A stretch of DNA of 64,000 bases, from contig CALRTY020000005.1 of assembly GCA_943371245.1 (NCBI GenBank), positions 148,565 through 212,564 of the forward strand, in the 5' to 3' direction. Below are positions 7,771 through 18,608 of this stretch, one piece after another. The DNA comes from UBA5018 sp947463165. Lineage in GTDB: Bacteria; Cyanobacteriota; Cyanobacteriia; PCC-6307; Cyanobiaceae. Both the position numbers and the translations under genes were made by a program. The notes beneath the pieces are model-generated. The model made no database searches, was not told where the DNA came from, and saw only the letters and a program-made list of their open reading frames with translations. Each line of letters opens with the position of its first letter. Position 1 is the first letter of the stretch.

Positions 7771-10083
7771 TCAATCCTCGCTCGGCAGGTCCAGGGGCTC
7801 TGGATCTTGATCGGTGCCTGGTGCGGCCCCTGAATCGGTGTCTTCATAGCCCTCGGGCAGCACAACGGCCAGATCAATTTGGTGGCGCAATGCGTCCACT
7901 TTTTGGATCTCCACCTCCACCGAATCCCCCAGCATGTAGCTGCGGCGGTTCTTGCGACCCACCAGGCGATTTTGGCGTGAGCGGTATTCGTACCAGTCGT
8001 CTTTTAAGGAGCTTACGTGCACCAATCCCTCTACGTTGGAGGGTGGTACTTCCACGAAGAACCCATAGCTCTGCACGCCGCTGATGATGCCGGGAAGGAT
8101 TTTTCCCACCAGGGGTTCGGCCTGGCGAGCCTGGGCCATGGCCACCACATCCGCCTGCAATTCGGCCAGGAAGCGACGGCGACCATTCAGCTTCTGCACC
8201 AATCCCTGCAGCAGGGCTTCTTTGGCAGGGTTGAGCAGGCTGGGGGCCAGCAGCGGCCAATCGATCTGGCCATGGCAGCTATCGGAGGTGAGGTCTACGC
8301 AGGTCTTATGACGCACGCTTGGACGGTCTTTGCCCTCGCTGAGTAGCAGGATCAGTAATTGCTGATTCCATAGATCGGCGTAATGGAGGCCAGGGCAGCA
8401 GGCCGGCGCCACCGCCGCTTCTTCCGTGGCCAGGCCAGCCAAGAGATGGGTACCGGGGCTTTGGCTGAGTTGGACCGGCTTGATCACATCCTCCAGCTGC
8501 TGTTGCAGAGAGCGGCTGCGGTCGGTGTTGGCGAACACCCTGGCCAGCTCAGGGGCATTGGCGTTGCCCTCCTCGCTCAGTTCCAGGGGGATCTCCAGGG
8601 CCAGGGCCGTGCGAGCCACCTCGTTCAGCTCGGCGGCATCGGCAGCGGGGTTGATGGCGTAGATCGCCGGCAGTTCCAGGGCCTTGAGATGGCTGCCATA
8701 GGCGCGGTCCGCCAGTAGCAAGGCCTCCCGCAACAGAGCCACCGGGCTGGTGTCAGCCAGGGCCACCAGCCAGCCGTCCAGGGCGGCATCGGGTGCACCG
8801 ATTGCCAGATCTCCCAGGCTGTCGATGCCAGGTAGCGGCAGCTCTAGGTCGATGGAGCCGGCGGCGATGCGCCGCTGACGCAGTAAGCCCGTGATCGCCA
8901 CCAGGGCTTCCAGCTGGGCCAAATAGGGCTTGAGCGCCTTGAGGGCTACCGGCGTGGTGCGGCTCTTGGGCTTCCGCTCCGCCAGGGCCTCGAGTGCGCT
9001 GCTGTCGATGCTGGCCGCTGGCTTGATCAAGCTCCGGCAAAAGCGGAAGTGCTGCAGGGCTCCATCTGGATCGAGCTCCAGGGCCACCGAGACGGCCGCT
9101 TGGGTGTGCCCCACCTTGAAGGCGGCCGCTTTAGCCAGCGATGGGCTGAGCATCGGCAACCACTGGTTGCCCAGGCAGATGGCATCGGCCTGCTGCCTTA
9201 GCCACAGATCCAAGCCACTACCCGCCGTTAGGCGTTCTGCAATGGCGGGGCTGTGCACCCATAGGGTCCAACCGCCCCCCTCGCGCTCAACGGCGCTGAG
9301 GGCAGGCAGGCCAGGGGCTTCCCTGCCCTGCCACAGCTCGATCAGCAGCGCGGGCAGCTCGCTGAGATCGGTGCGTTCCTTATCGGTGAGGTTTTTGAGT
9401 ACGGCGCGGGGTGCGGCGGGCCGGGAGTTGAGGTGGTGCTTGGTGAGCAGCAGTTCCAGATCCGCCTCTTCCCCGCCATTCACCGGCAGCCGCCGGGCCA
9501 CGTGACCCAGGGGGGCAAATTGGGCCACCGGGTAGCGATCGATCGCCACCTCCACCACCGAGTTCTGTTCGGGATCGAGATGGGCCTCGTCGTCTGCTGG
9601 CAGTTCGATGCTGGTGAGCAGTCGATCGTCGAGAGGGGTGGCCACCAGACGCTCGGCCTGCTGTTCCAGCTGGGCCAGCAAGCTGGTGGTTTGGCGCTCG
9701 AGGATGCACTGCACGCCGCCTTCCGGAGAGCGGCGACGCCCCCCTTCTCGGGTCACCCGCACCAGCACCCGATCGCCATTCCAAGCGTGGTTTAGCTGGT
9801 GGTCACGGATGTAGATGTCCTCGCCGCCGTCCTCCCGCAGGGCGAAGCAGAAACCCTTGCTGGAGCAGCGCAGGCGGGCGGGAATCAGCTCGGGAGTCTC
9901 AAGGCGCAGCAAACCAGCCTCGGTGTCATCCAGGAGGCCGAGCTTGATCAGACCGTGAATGCCGATGCGCAGTTGCTGCTTATCGACTGTGGCGCTGAGG
10001 CTCAGGGCCTTCTCGAGCTGGGCGATCGGCAGGGCCTCGTTGAGGGGAAGCTGGTCGAGCAGGTCGGCGACCGTGAACTTCAT
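7771..10083 (-). CDS. RNB (RNase II/R) family protein, Zam-like, catalytic residues lost
   Basis: 770 residues with the RNase II/R layout: N-terminal winged-helix-like and cold-shock/OB regions, a central RNB-like domain, and a C-terminal S1 domain (KILPGIISGVQSYGFFVEV). Active family members carry a four-Asp cluster after a (R/K)xDLxxLP segment. Here RTDLSELP is followed by LLIELWQGREAPGLPAL with no Asp. The conserved Arg of the (S)PLRRYADL motif is also gone (CCPGLHYADLWNQQLL). It is therefore probably not a nuclease, but an RNA-binding or regulatory relative. Position next to ubiX fits the cyanobacterial protein called Zam. The ATG start MKFTVADLLDQLPL is typical. Confidence 0.88.
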   Translation of the reverse strand: MKFTVADLLDQLPLNEALPIAQLEKALSLSATVDKQQLRIGIHGLIKLGLLDDTEAGLLRLETPELIPARLRCSSKGFCFALREDGGEDIYIRDHQLNHAWNGDRVLVRVTREGGRRRSPEGGVQCILERQTTSLLAQLEQQAERLVATPLDDRLLTSIELPADDEAHLDPEQNSVVEVAIDRYPVAQFAPLGHVARRLPVNGGEEADLELLLTKHHLNSRPAAPRAVLKNLTDKERTDLSELPALLIELWQGREAPGLPALSAVEREGGGWTLWVHSPAIAERLTAGSGLDLWLRQQADAICLGNQWLPMLSPSLAKAAAFKVGHTQAAVSVALELDPDGALQHFRFCRSLIKPAASIDSSALEALAERKPKSRTTPVALKALKPYLAQLEALVAITGLLRQRRIAAGSIDLELPLPGIDSLGDLAIGAPDAALDGWLVALADTSPVALLREALLLADRAYGSHLKALELPAIYAINPAADAAELNEVARTALALEIPLELSEEGNANAPELARVFANTDRSRSLQQQLEDVIKPVQLSQSPGTHLLAGLATEEAAVAPACCPGLHYADLWNQQLLILLLSEGKDRPSVRHKTCVDLTSDSCHGQIDWPLLAPSLLNPAKEALLQGLVQKLNGRRRFLAELQADVVAMAQARQAEPLVGKILPGIISGVQSYGFFVEVPPSNVEGLVHVSSLKDDWYEYRSRQNRLVGRKNRRSYMLGDSVEVEIQKVDALRHQIDLAVVLPEGYEDTDSGAAPGTDQDPEPLDLPSED

Positions 10084-10215
10084 CGGCAGTTACAGCTGGG
10101 GCTGGCAGGAGAATTGGCGGTTTCCACCACTGGTCCCGAAGGGCGTCTGGCGGCTGGCCGGGGCGGGAGAGGGACCGAAGCGCTGTCCCCTGATCCCGAA
10201 CCGAATCAATTCAGT

Positions 10216-10521
10216 TTAAAGATCAGTCGGCTCGCCGCTGCCTTTGATCGGTCCTGATCTGACGATCAGCCGGATGCCGATGATCAAGAAGCCAAGCGAG
10301 GCGGCCAACTGCAGGCTGTTGGTGGGGATGACAGTGGAGAGTGATCCACCTGCGGCCGCCCCCAGCAGGCTGGCCAGCACCAGGGCCAGGGAACTGCCCA
10401 AAAACACGGCCAGGGGTCTGGGGGAGGTGCCACTGATGGTGACGATCGCCAGCTGGGTCTTGTCGCCCAGTTCCGCCAAGAAAACCGTGGCATAGGTAGA
10501 CGTGAGCAGCGCGAGATCCAT
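10216..10521 (-). CDS. Half-size UPF0016/GDT1 cation exchanger (subunit 1)
   Basis: 101 residues with about three membrane spans and the signature E-x-G-D-K-(T/S) as FLAELGDKTQLAIV. UPF0016/GDT1 proteins export or sequester Mn2+ or Ca2+. The usual protein has two such repeats; here each repeat is a separate gene, the partner being at 10677-11120. The two halves presumably assemble as a heterodimer with the two acidic motifs facing each other. I chose ATG 10519-10521 (MDLALLTSTYATVFLAELGD), because the longer open frame to 10740 runs into the partner gene and adds no family sequence. Mn supply to photosystem II is a plausible role by homology. Confidence 0.88.
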   Translation of the reverse strand: MDLALLTSTYATVFLAELGDKTQLAIVTISGTSPRPLAVFLGSSLALVLASLLGAAAGGSLSTVIPTNSLQLAASLGFLIIGIRLIVRSGPIKGSGEPTDL

Positions 10522-10676
10522 GGGATTTAAGCTCTGGGTGGAAGCGGGATGATTTAAGTGGTAATTACTAGATTGAACTGATTGGTACTGGGCGAAAGCG
10601 GTGGGATTTAAGCCCGGAGTCGCTCGCCGGAACACCCAGCAGATTCGCCCAGCTGCCACCTGCCAGCAGCTATTGA

Positions 10677-11120
10677 TCAGCCCAAGGGCAAGCCGTCGGG
10701 CAGGGGTGCCAGGTTGAGTACCGCCTGTCGCCCCAGCCAAAGGCCCAGGCCCACCATCAACAGGCCCGCCAGGCGCTCCAGTTGCTGCGGTGGCAGCACC
10801 TTGGCCAGCCAGCGCCCCAGCAGCACCCCCACCAAGCTGGAGCTGATCAGGGCCAGGGAAGCGCCCACAAAAACGATCGCCGGACGTCCGGACTGGGCCG
10901 CCAGTAGCAGGGCGGCCAGTTGGGTCTTGTCGCCCAGTTCGGCCAAAAAGACGGTGGTGAAGGTGGTCAACAGGGCCGCCCCCCAGCTGCCAGCTTTGTT
11001 GTCAGCTGCAGTTTCATCGGGCTGCCCAGGGGAAGAGCCTGGTTCAGGGGCAGAGTTGGGATCAGGGCCAGAGCCAGGCTCTGGATTTGGCGGGGCCTTG
11101 GGGTCCGGAACGTCGCTCAT
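10677..11120 (-). CDS. Half-size UPF0016/GDT1 cation exchanger (subunit 2)
   Basis: 147 residues. A Pro/Gly/Asp/Ser-rich N-terminal 40 residues precedes three membrane spans with the E-x-G-D-K-T motif (VFLAELGDKTQLAALLLAA) and a second span pair (LAGLLMVGLGLWLGRQAV). It is upstream of the other half-size gene on the same strand. The two are not near-identical, so they look like specialised partners rather than a recent copy. The family handles Mn2+/Ca2+ export or thylakoid import. It sits 15 bp before the Cys-cluster gene stop, so three genes may form one unit. Confidence 0.88.
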   Translation of the reverse strand: MSDVPDPKAPPNPEPGSGPDPNSAPEPGSSPGQPDETAADNKAGSWGAALLTTFTTVFLAELGDKTQLAALLLAAQSGRPAIVFVGASLALISSSLVGVLLGRWLAKVLPPQQLERLAGLLMVGLGLWLGRQAVLNLAPLPDGLPLG

Positions 11121-11135
11121 GGCTTTTGAAGAAGC

Positions 11136-11684
11136 TCAGGGTTGCTGGCGGATCGCCCGCAGGAACCGCCGCATCACCCTGCCACGACCGCCGTATTCAC
11201 TGCGGATCTGTTGCTTACAGCAGCTGATCGCCAGTTCATTGGCTGCCTGCAACTCAAGCGTCGCTTGCAGCTGAGCGACCTGCTCCAGGTCTTTGGCCTG
11301 TTCCGGCGCCTTTGCCCCGCGGCGCTGATCGAGCTGGCCGTCTTGATTGGCCTGGCTGGGGGAGGCGGGGGCTTGTTCCCCCTGGTTAGGGCTGCCAAAC
11401 AAGCTCATCAAGTTCTCCACCCGGCAGAAGTCGGGCCGCTGGTCGTAAATGCGGCAACGACGCCCTCCGGTGTCGAAGTGGATGCACCAGCCATCGGCAC
11501 CCACCATGGACAGGTAAAGCTCGCGCTGGTGGGCATTGAGGGCTTCGATCGCTTCGCCCCTTTCACTGGGATCTAGCCGGCAACAGGCTCCACAGCCGCT
11601 GATGCATTGCCAATGCTGGCGACTTGAGGCGTGATCGGCCTGGGAGAAGCAGGGCATCAGCACCGAGGCGGTAATAAGATCCAT
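11136..11684 (-). CDS. YkgJ-family cysteine cluster protein
   Basis: 182 residues. The N-terminal half has the Fe/Zn-chelating pattern of the YkgJ/Fli-B family: C-x2-C-x3-CC-R as CISGCGACCRLDPSE, then WCIHFDTGGRRCRIYDQRPDFCRVE. The middle 45 residues are Gln/Pro-rich linker. The C-terminal GGRGRVMRRFLRAIR stretch is basic. The function of the family is uncertain; metal or Fe-S binding is inferred from the cysteines. It lies upstream of the two hemi-exchanger genes, which suggests a link with metal handling. Confidence 0.85.
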   Translation of the reverse strand: MDLITASVLMPCFSQADHASSRQHWQCISGCGACCRLDPSERGEAIEALNAHQRELYLSMVGADGWCIHFDTGGRRCRIYDQRPDFCRVENLMSLFGSPNQGEQAPASPSQANQDGQLDQRRGAKAPEQAKDLEQVAQLQATLELQAANELAISCCKQQIRSEYGGRGRVMRRFLRAIRQQP

Positions 11685-11830
11685 TCAGCCACGGCTGGGT
11701 GCTGGGTGCTGGGTGCTAGCTAGCCCGCCAACCCTGTGACAAGCCATCACAGGCGTGCAGCGCCTGGGCTGCGGGCGTCGCTCCGGGCGCGTAAACTGCT
11801 TTTTAGAGCCATTCACCGACGAGCGGATTC

Positions 11831-11938
11831 ATGGGCATTGATTTTCACCTGATCGCCAACTTCGCCGCCCTGGCCCTGATCACCCTGGCTGGCCCCGCCG
11901 TGGTGTTCATTCTGTTCTTCCGCCGCGGCGCCCTCTGA
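11831..11938 (+). CDS. psb30: Photosystem II protein Psb30 (Ycf12)
   Basis: 35-residue single-span thylakoid protein of the photosystem II core periphery. The translation MGIDFHLIANFAALALITLA continues GPAVVFILFFRRGAL and is a full-length match to the known Psb30 pattern: one hydrophobic helix and a basic RRGAL end. The ATG is at 11831 and the TGA at 11936-11938. It stands alone on the plus strand between minus-strand genes, so it needs its own promoter; none is identified with confidence. Confidence 0.95.
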   Translation: MGIDFHLIANFAALALITLAGPAVVFILFFRRGAL

Positions 11939-12612
11939 GCGGCTGCAGGCTTTGAGCTGAACGGCGACGCCCTTGCTGATCGATAGGGAAGTGTTTCCCT
12001 TCCTTTGGCTGGAGAAGGGTGCTGGCTTTCCTTTTGCTGGGGAAGTGCGCTGGCTTTTTTTGGGCTGAGAGCTGCCCTTTGGGAGCTGCCCTTACTGCGG
12101 CTGGGAGCCAGTGGCGGAGAGGTGTTTTTGCGGCGCCTGAAAAAATCAGCAGTTTTGGGCAGCTGATTTTCAGTTCTGAGCAGCTGATTTTCTAATAGCT
12201 AAGCCAATCCCGGCATTGGCCATTGGCAAGGCTCTTGGCCAACAAAGCTTCTGCAACCTCTTATCAGCGCTGCACATGGTTTGGGCCCTGCACAGCTGCA
12301 GCCTGAACCGAGGCGAACGCGGTCAGCCTGGCCCAAATTTCCCCTGGGCAAGGTGGATAAGGTTTTAGTTGAACCAACCAAAAGCCAGGCGATGGAACCA
12401 GCGCTTGCAGGCAAAGGTTGCTTGCAGGCAAAGGCCTCTGGCAGCTTCCTAACCCGCCTCATATCCAGCATCTCCCAAGGGCAGCCACCTTTTTTGCTTG
12501 GCACGGCCAATGGCAGTTATCCCAGCTAAGCCGCCCTACTCCTTGGCTTGCCTGGGTTCCAATGGTGTTTCCATGTCATTAGTCAGTTCCTTTGGCGGCC
12601 CTGGAGAACCGA
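11939..12612. other. Gap between convergent psb30 and recJ
   Basis: 674 bp without a supported gene. It has a weak GGGAA/TTCCC hairpin near 11986-11999 that could end psb30, a perfect 9-bp stem at 12142-12170, and T/G-rich slippery sequence with repeated gctggcttt words (about 12010-12060). An open frame at 12199-12510 on the minus strand shows no family features. Confidence 0.5.
12142..12170. terminator. Hairpin aaaatcagc/gctgatttt between convergent genes
   Basis: Perfect 9-bp inverted repeat aaaatcagc ... gctgatttt with an 11-base loop, rich in A on the left and T on the right. It lies between psb30 (plus) and recJ (minus) and could serve as a bidirectional terminator. The right arm is repeated directly at about 12180-12192. 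It is far from both stop codons, so the role is uncertain. Confidence 0.35.
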
Positions 12613-14967
12613 TCACGCCGCCAGGCCTAGGGCCATAGCTGCTTCGTGAAGCAGGGCCCGCACATAGGGGTGATCCATGGCGTCATCGGCTTCCCCTGTG
12701 GTCTGCTGGTTAACCAAGGCTTGCTCGCTGGCTATTGAAGAATCGCTGGAGAGATTGCTGGATGCAGCATTGGCTAATGCAGTGTTGCTGGATGTAGTAT
12801 TGCTGGATGTAGTATTGGAGGATGCAGTATTGGCAGATGCGGCATTGGGGGGCGAAGTGTTGGTAGGCGCAGCATTGGAGGATGGAGCATTGGTAGATGT
12901 AGTATTGGAGGGCGAAATGTTGGCAGATGGAGTATTGGTGGATGCGCCATTGGTCAATGTGGCATTGGTAGATGCAGTATTGTTGGCGGTTGATTTGATG
13001 GTATTTAAAGTAGAGTTGTTAGGAGATATGCCGGCGCCTGATTTAGGGGCGGGACGGCGAATCTCGGCTCCGTCAGAGTTTCGAATCACTAACATCTCGC
13101 CCTGGCGATGGCACCAATAGCGGCGATTGCGTCTTTGCAGCACCACCACTCCATTGCCATCGGCGCCTAGGGCGGAGCCGCGTAGGGCCTGGAGTTCCAG
13201 TTGCAGGCGCTGTTTGCCCTGCCAGTTATCGAGGCGTAACCGGTAGGCCACATCCACCACCGCCGGCAGCTTGGCATCGCCAGCCCAGCGCCAGGCGATC
13301 GCCCGCAGCTCGGTATCCCCCTGGCGCAGCTGAACTTGGAGGTGGCCGCCCCTAAGTAGTTTCTGACTGCTCACCAAGCAGCCACTACTCCAGAACAGCG
13401 GCTGGGGATTGCCGATCCCAAAGGGTTCAAGCCGCTGCAGGGCCTGCCAAAATTGATAGTCGATGCGCTGCAGCGGCAACAGCACCTCTGGCTCCACCGC
13501 CGGGCTGCCCGCCTGCTGCTCAATCCAGTGCTCGGCCAATTGGTTGAGCTGCCCATGCAGGGCACTGACCCGTTCGGCTTTCACGGTGAAGCCCCCCGCC
13601 GCCGGATGGCCGCCGTAGCGCTCCAGCAGCTCTGAACAGGCAGTTAGGGCTGCATCCACGGCAAAACCCCGCGGTGCCCGCACGGAGGCCCGCAGCAGGC
13701 CATTGCCCTCGCCCGCCAGCAGGGCCACCGGCAGCCCGAAGCGCTCCATCAGCCTGGCTGCCACGATGCCGATTACGCCATGGTGCCAATGGCCCTGGGC
13801 CAGCAGCAGGAATGGGGAGCTGTGGTTGCCATCGGCCTCGATCAGGGCCAGGGCTTCCGCTTCAATCGCCTGGCACAGTTCGCGGCGTTGGCGGTTGAGG
13901 GCCTCGCAGTCCTGGGCTCTTTCCAGAGCCAATTCCTCATCTTCTGTGGTGAGCAATTCCACCACCAGGCTGGGATCGCCAAGCCGACCCACGGCATTGA
14001 TGCGGGGGGCAATTTGAAAGCCCACGGCCTGGGCATCGAGGCCGCTCTCCCCCAGGCCGGCCAGTTGGCGCAGGGCTTGCAGGCCCGGCAGGGAACTATG
14101 GGCCAGCTGGGGTAGACCGTCTAGCAGCCAGCGACGGTTGACGCCGATCAGGGGCGCCATGTCGGCGATCGTGCCGATGCAAAACAAATTCAGAGCCACC
14201 TGCAGGCAGTCCTGGCGCTTGAGCTGGCGGCAGAGGTCGGCGGCGAGCACATAGGCCAGACCCACTCCCGCCAAGCCGCGAAAGGGCGAGTTGGCTGGGG
14301 TGACGGCCGGATGCAGCAGTGCCAGGAAGGGCGGCAGCTCAGCCGGCAGAGTGTGGTGGTCGGTGAGGATCACCTCCACCGCCAGCTTCTGGGCCAGCTG
14401 CAGCGCTTCCGCGGCGGCGATGCCGTTATCGACGGTCACCAGCAGGCGAACGCCCTGGTCCGCCAATCTTTGAACCATGGAGCAGTTCAGTCCATAGCCA
14501 TCGTCCTGACGGCTGGGGATCGCCGCCAGGGGGCGCGCCCCCAGCCGTTGCAACACACCCACCAGCAGGGCAGTGCTGGTCATCCCATCGGCGTCGTAGT
14601 CGCCGCAGATAGCTACCGCTTCCCCGGCTTTGCAGCAGCTGATCAACCGCTTCACCGCCACGGCGAGGTCGGCAAAGTGGCGCCTGGCAGAGGGGGCCGC
14701 CGGCGGATCCAGCAGGGCTTCAATCGCAGCGGCCGTGCCGTGACCGCGCCTGTGCAGCAGCACCGCCAGCTCCAGGGGCAACAGCTGGGCCAGCTCTGGC
14801 CCGAGGGAGCTGAGCAATGCCTGCGGATCTGGCAGGGGCGCGGGTAGCTGCCAGCGTTGCTCGGATGTGGAATTGAGCAGCGCATACCCTGGCCGTTGGG
14901 GGCATTCTGCTGGCTTGCCCGGCTTATCGGTTTTGCCGGTGGTGCTGCACCTAGGGTTTTCAGTCAC
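12613..14967 (-). CDS. recJ: Single-stranded-DNA-specific exonuclease RecJ
   Basis: 5'-3' ssDNA exonuclease of the DHH superfamily used in recombination and mismatch/base repair. 784 residues. Motifs: DYDADG at residues 123-128, VTVDNGI, DHH at 203-205 (LTDHHTLP), and the DHHA1 motif GGHPAAGGF in the second half. Near the C-terminus (about residues 658-738) an Asn/Ser/Thr/Ala-rich insert is coded by 16 tandem 15-bp units (12754-12993) and followed by a short normal tail. The insert is absent from ordinary RecJ. The start is a GTG at 14965-14967; no ATG lies before the conserved WQLPAPLPDP region. Confidence 0.95.
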   Translation of the reverse strand: MTENPRCSTTGKTDKPGKPAECPQRPGYALLNSTSEQRWQLPAPLPDPQALLSSLGPELAQLLPLELAVLLHRRGHGTAAAIEALLDPPAAPSARRHFADLAVAVKRLISCCKAGEAVAICGDYDADGMTSTALLVGVLQRLGARPLAAIPSRQDDGYGLNCSMVQRLADQGVRLLVTVDNGIAAAEALQLAQKLAVEVILTDHHTLPAELPPFLALLHPAVTPANSPFRGLAGVGLAYVLAADLCRQLKRQDCLQVALNLFCIGTIADMAPLIGVNRRWLLDGLPQLAHSSLPGLQALRQLAGLGESGLDAQAVGFQIAPRINAVGRLGDPSLVVELLTTEDEELALERAQDCEALNRQRRELCQAIEAEALALIEADGNHSSPFLLLAQGHWHHGVIGIVAARLMERFGLPVALLAGEGNGLLRASVRAPRGFAVDAALTACSELLERYGGHPAAGGFTVKAERVSALHGQLNQLAEHWIEQQAGSPAVEPEVLLPLQRIDYQFWQALQRLEPFGIGNPQPLFWSSGCLVSSQKLLRGGHLQVQLRQGDTELRAIAWRWAGDAKLPAVVDVAYRLRLDNWQGKQRLQLELQALRGSALGADGNGVVVLQRRNRRYWCHRQGEMLVIRNSDGAEIRRPAPKSGAGISPNNSTLNTIKSTANNTASTNATLTNGASTNTPSANISPSNTTSTNAPSSNAAPTNTSPPNAASANTASSNTTSSNTTSSNTALANAASSNLSSDSSIASEQALVNQQTTGEADDAMDHPYVRALLHEAAMALGLAA
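12754..12993. repeat. 15-bp minisatellite x16 inside recJ
   Basis: The word attg or gttg recurs exactly every 15 bases from 12754 to 12979. The plus-strand unit is close to attggaggatgcagt, with adjacent copies of attgctggatgtagt. On the coding strand it gives a pentapeptide series of the type S-N-T-T-S. Unit length divisible by three keeps recJ in frame. Confidence 0.95.
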
Positions 14968-14987
14968 GGTGAGCGGATCAGGAGCCG

Positions 14988-15755
14988 ATGGTCTCTGCAG
15001 TTAGTTCCCCGCTGCGGGCCCTCCTCTGGGATGTGGATGGAACCCTGGCCGAGACCGAACGGGATGGGCACCGCATCGCCTTCAATGCCGCCTTTCGCGA
15101 GGCGTCGATAGCTCTGAATTGGGATGCCGAGGAGTACGGCAGCCGGCTAGCCATCACCGGGGGAAAGGAGCGCATCGCTGCTGCTCTGCAGCAATTGAGG
15201 GGCACCGCCCCGGATCGAGAGGAGCTGGAGCGCCTTCAGGCCGCCAAGCAACTCCATTACAGCGCCCTTGTGGAGGCGGGCGCCATTCAACTCAAGCCTG
15301 GAGTTGCCACCATGATCGCGGCGGCCAACGCGGCTGGGCTGCGCCAGGCGTTGGTTACCACCAGTGGCCGATCGGCCGTGACCGCCCTGGTGCGCCGTTG
15401 CCTCGGCTCCCTGGCGGAAGCCCTGGAACTATGGGTTTGCGGCGAGGATGTCGCCCGCAAGAAGCCCGATCCCCAGGCCTATCTACTGGCGATGGAGCGG
15501 CTGGAATTACCGCCCGCCGCCGCCTTGGCCATCGAGGACACGGGCAATGGGCTGCAGGCTGCCACGGCGGCTGGCCTGGGCTGTGTGATTAGCCTCAGCC
15601 ACTACGGCAGCCGCGAGTCGATGCAACGGTATGACTCGGCGCTGGCGGTGGTGCAGGGTTTTGGGCCCGGCGCTGAGGTGATCCGCGGACCTGCCTGCGC
15701 AGCGGCTGGAGTGGGGTTGGCCTATCTCCAGCAACTCGTCGCCGGGCGCGGTTGA
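14988..15755 (+). CDS. cbbY: CbbY-like HAD-family sugar phosphatase
   Basis: 255 residues, HAD subfamily IA. Motif I is DVDGTLAETERDGH, with both Asp nucleophile/acid positions. Motif II is TTSGRSA, the Lys is in ARKKPDP, and motif IV is AIEDTGNG. The DVDGTLAxTERxGHxxAFN start is typical of CbbY, which removes the rubisco inhibitor xylulose-1,5-bisphosphate. It is transcribed divergently from recJ with only 20 bp between starts. The ycf20 gene follows 7 bp after its stop, so the two probably share a transcript. Confidence 0.85.
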   Translation: MVSAVSSPLRALLWDVDGTLAETERDGHRIAFNAAFREASIALNWDAEEYGSRLAITGGKERIAAALQQLRGTAPDREELERLQAAKQLHYSALVEAGAIQLKPGVATMIAAANAAGLRQALVTTSGRSAVTALVRRCLGSLAEALELWVCGEDVARKKPDPQAYLLAMERLELPPAAALAIEDTGNGLQAATAAGLGCVISLSHYGSRESMQRYDSALAVVQGFGPGAEVIRGPACAAAGVGLAYLQQLVAGRG

Positions 15756-15762
15756 GGCGGCC

Positions 15763-16110
15763 ATGGTTCGATTAGTTCGCCAGAGCACCCGCTTCGAGCG
15801 TTTCGCCAAGGCTTTGGCCGCGGCGCTATTCGGCCAGTTGCGGGGCAGTTGGCGTCGCCGCAGCGCCCTGATCTTGGCATTGTTGCTGGGGTTTTATGCC
15901 GGCAACAACGTCACCGCCTATCTGCTTTGGCGCATGCCCGGCGGCCGGCCGGCGATGGTGCTGGCCACGGTGCTGATCTTGGAGCTGATCGTGCGACTGC
16001 GGGGGCGCTGGGTGCGGGAGACTCCACCACTGGCGTGGATGTTGCTAGACAACCTGCGCATTGGCCTGGTCTATGCGGTGGTGCTCGATGCTTTCAAGCT
16101 CGGCACATAA
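15763..16110 (+). CDS. Ycf20-like (DUF565) membrane protein
   Basis: 115 residues. The family pattern is visible: RLVRQSTRFERFAKALA, then SALILALLLGFYAGNNVTAY and LLDNLRIGLVYAVVLDAFKLG at the C-terminus, with three or so hydrophobic stretches. Ycf20/DUF565 occurs in cyanobacteria and plastids; algal and plant homologues affect non-photochemical quenching, mechanism unknown. It starts 7 bp after cbbY. Confidence 0.85.
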   Translation: MVRLVRQSTRFERFAKALAAALFGQLRGSWRRRSALILALLLGFYAGNNVTAYLLWRMPGGRPAMVLATVLILELIVRLRGRWVRETPPLAWMLLDNLRIGLVYAVVLDAFKLGT

Positions 16111-16379
16111 CCCTGCAGGCCCAGCCTCAAGCATGCCTGCTGCTCGATTGCTGCACCGCTAATTGCCCATTGCCATGGGGAATCGCCATAAGAAATTTCC
16201 ATCGGCAAATTGCTAGTGCTGCCCTGCCACGGGGCTTTACAACCTTTCCGGCTGGCTTTCAACCTTGCCAGCGGGCATTTGGCGATGTCTAGCTGCCATC
16301 GGCCGAGAGTGATCAAAATCTTGGGCCTGGTGATCACCAGGCCCAGAACCTTGATGCCGCTGGGGTGAGCTGTTGCCGA

Positions 16380-16559
16380 TCAGTCCTCTGAGTCTTCTGA
16401 TTCCTCAGCCACCGGGTAGATGAAGCCTTGGGCGCGACCGCTGAGCACGGACTTGCCCAGGGAGAGGGCCTTTTGAGCGGCCTGGGCGGCTTTCGCCTTC
16501 CAGGTGGCATGGCGCTGGTTGCGCTTGCCCTTTGAGGTTTTCTTCTTGGGAACAGCCAT
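16380..16559 (-). CDS. rpmF: 50S ribosomal protein L32
   Basis: 59-residue large-subunit protein. It begins MAVPKKKTSKGKRNQRHATW, the unmistakable L32 N-terminus, and ends in an acidic tail (VAEESEDSED). It has no zinc Cys pairs, as usual for cyanobacterial L32. The ATG is at 16557-16559. It is divergent from ftsH, with 87 bp between starts. Confidence 0.97.
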   Translation of the reverse strand: MAVPKKKTSKGKRNQRHATWKAKAAQAAQKALSLGKSVLSGRAQGFIYPVAEESEDSED

Positions 16560-16646
16560 CCCAGGTTTCCTACAGCCAAACGAAGATCATCCGCTGACGA
16601 CTCGCCCTTCGTCAAATCGCTAAGCTCCCTGGAAAGCCGGATTCGA

Positions 16647-18608
<1,962 letters not shown>

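Noticed and set aside
12199..12510. 103-codon minus-strand open frame between psb30 and recJ
   Set aside because: Low-complexity translation, no family features; probably chance.
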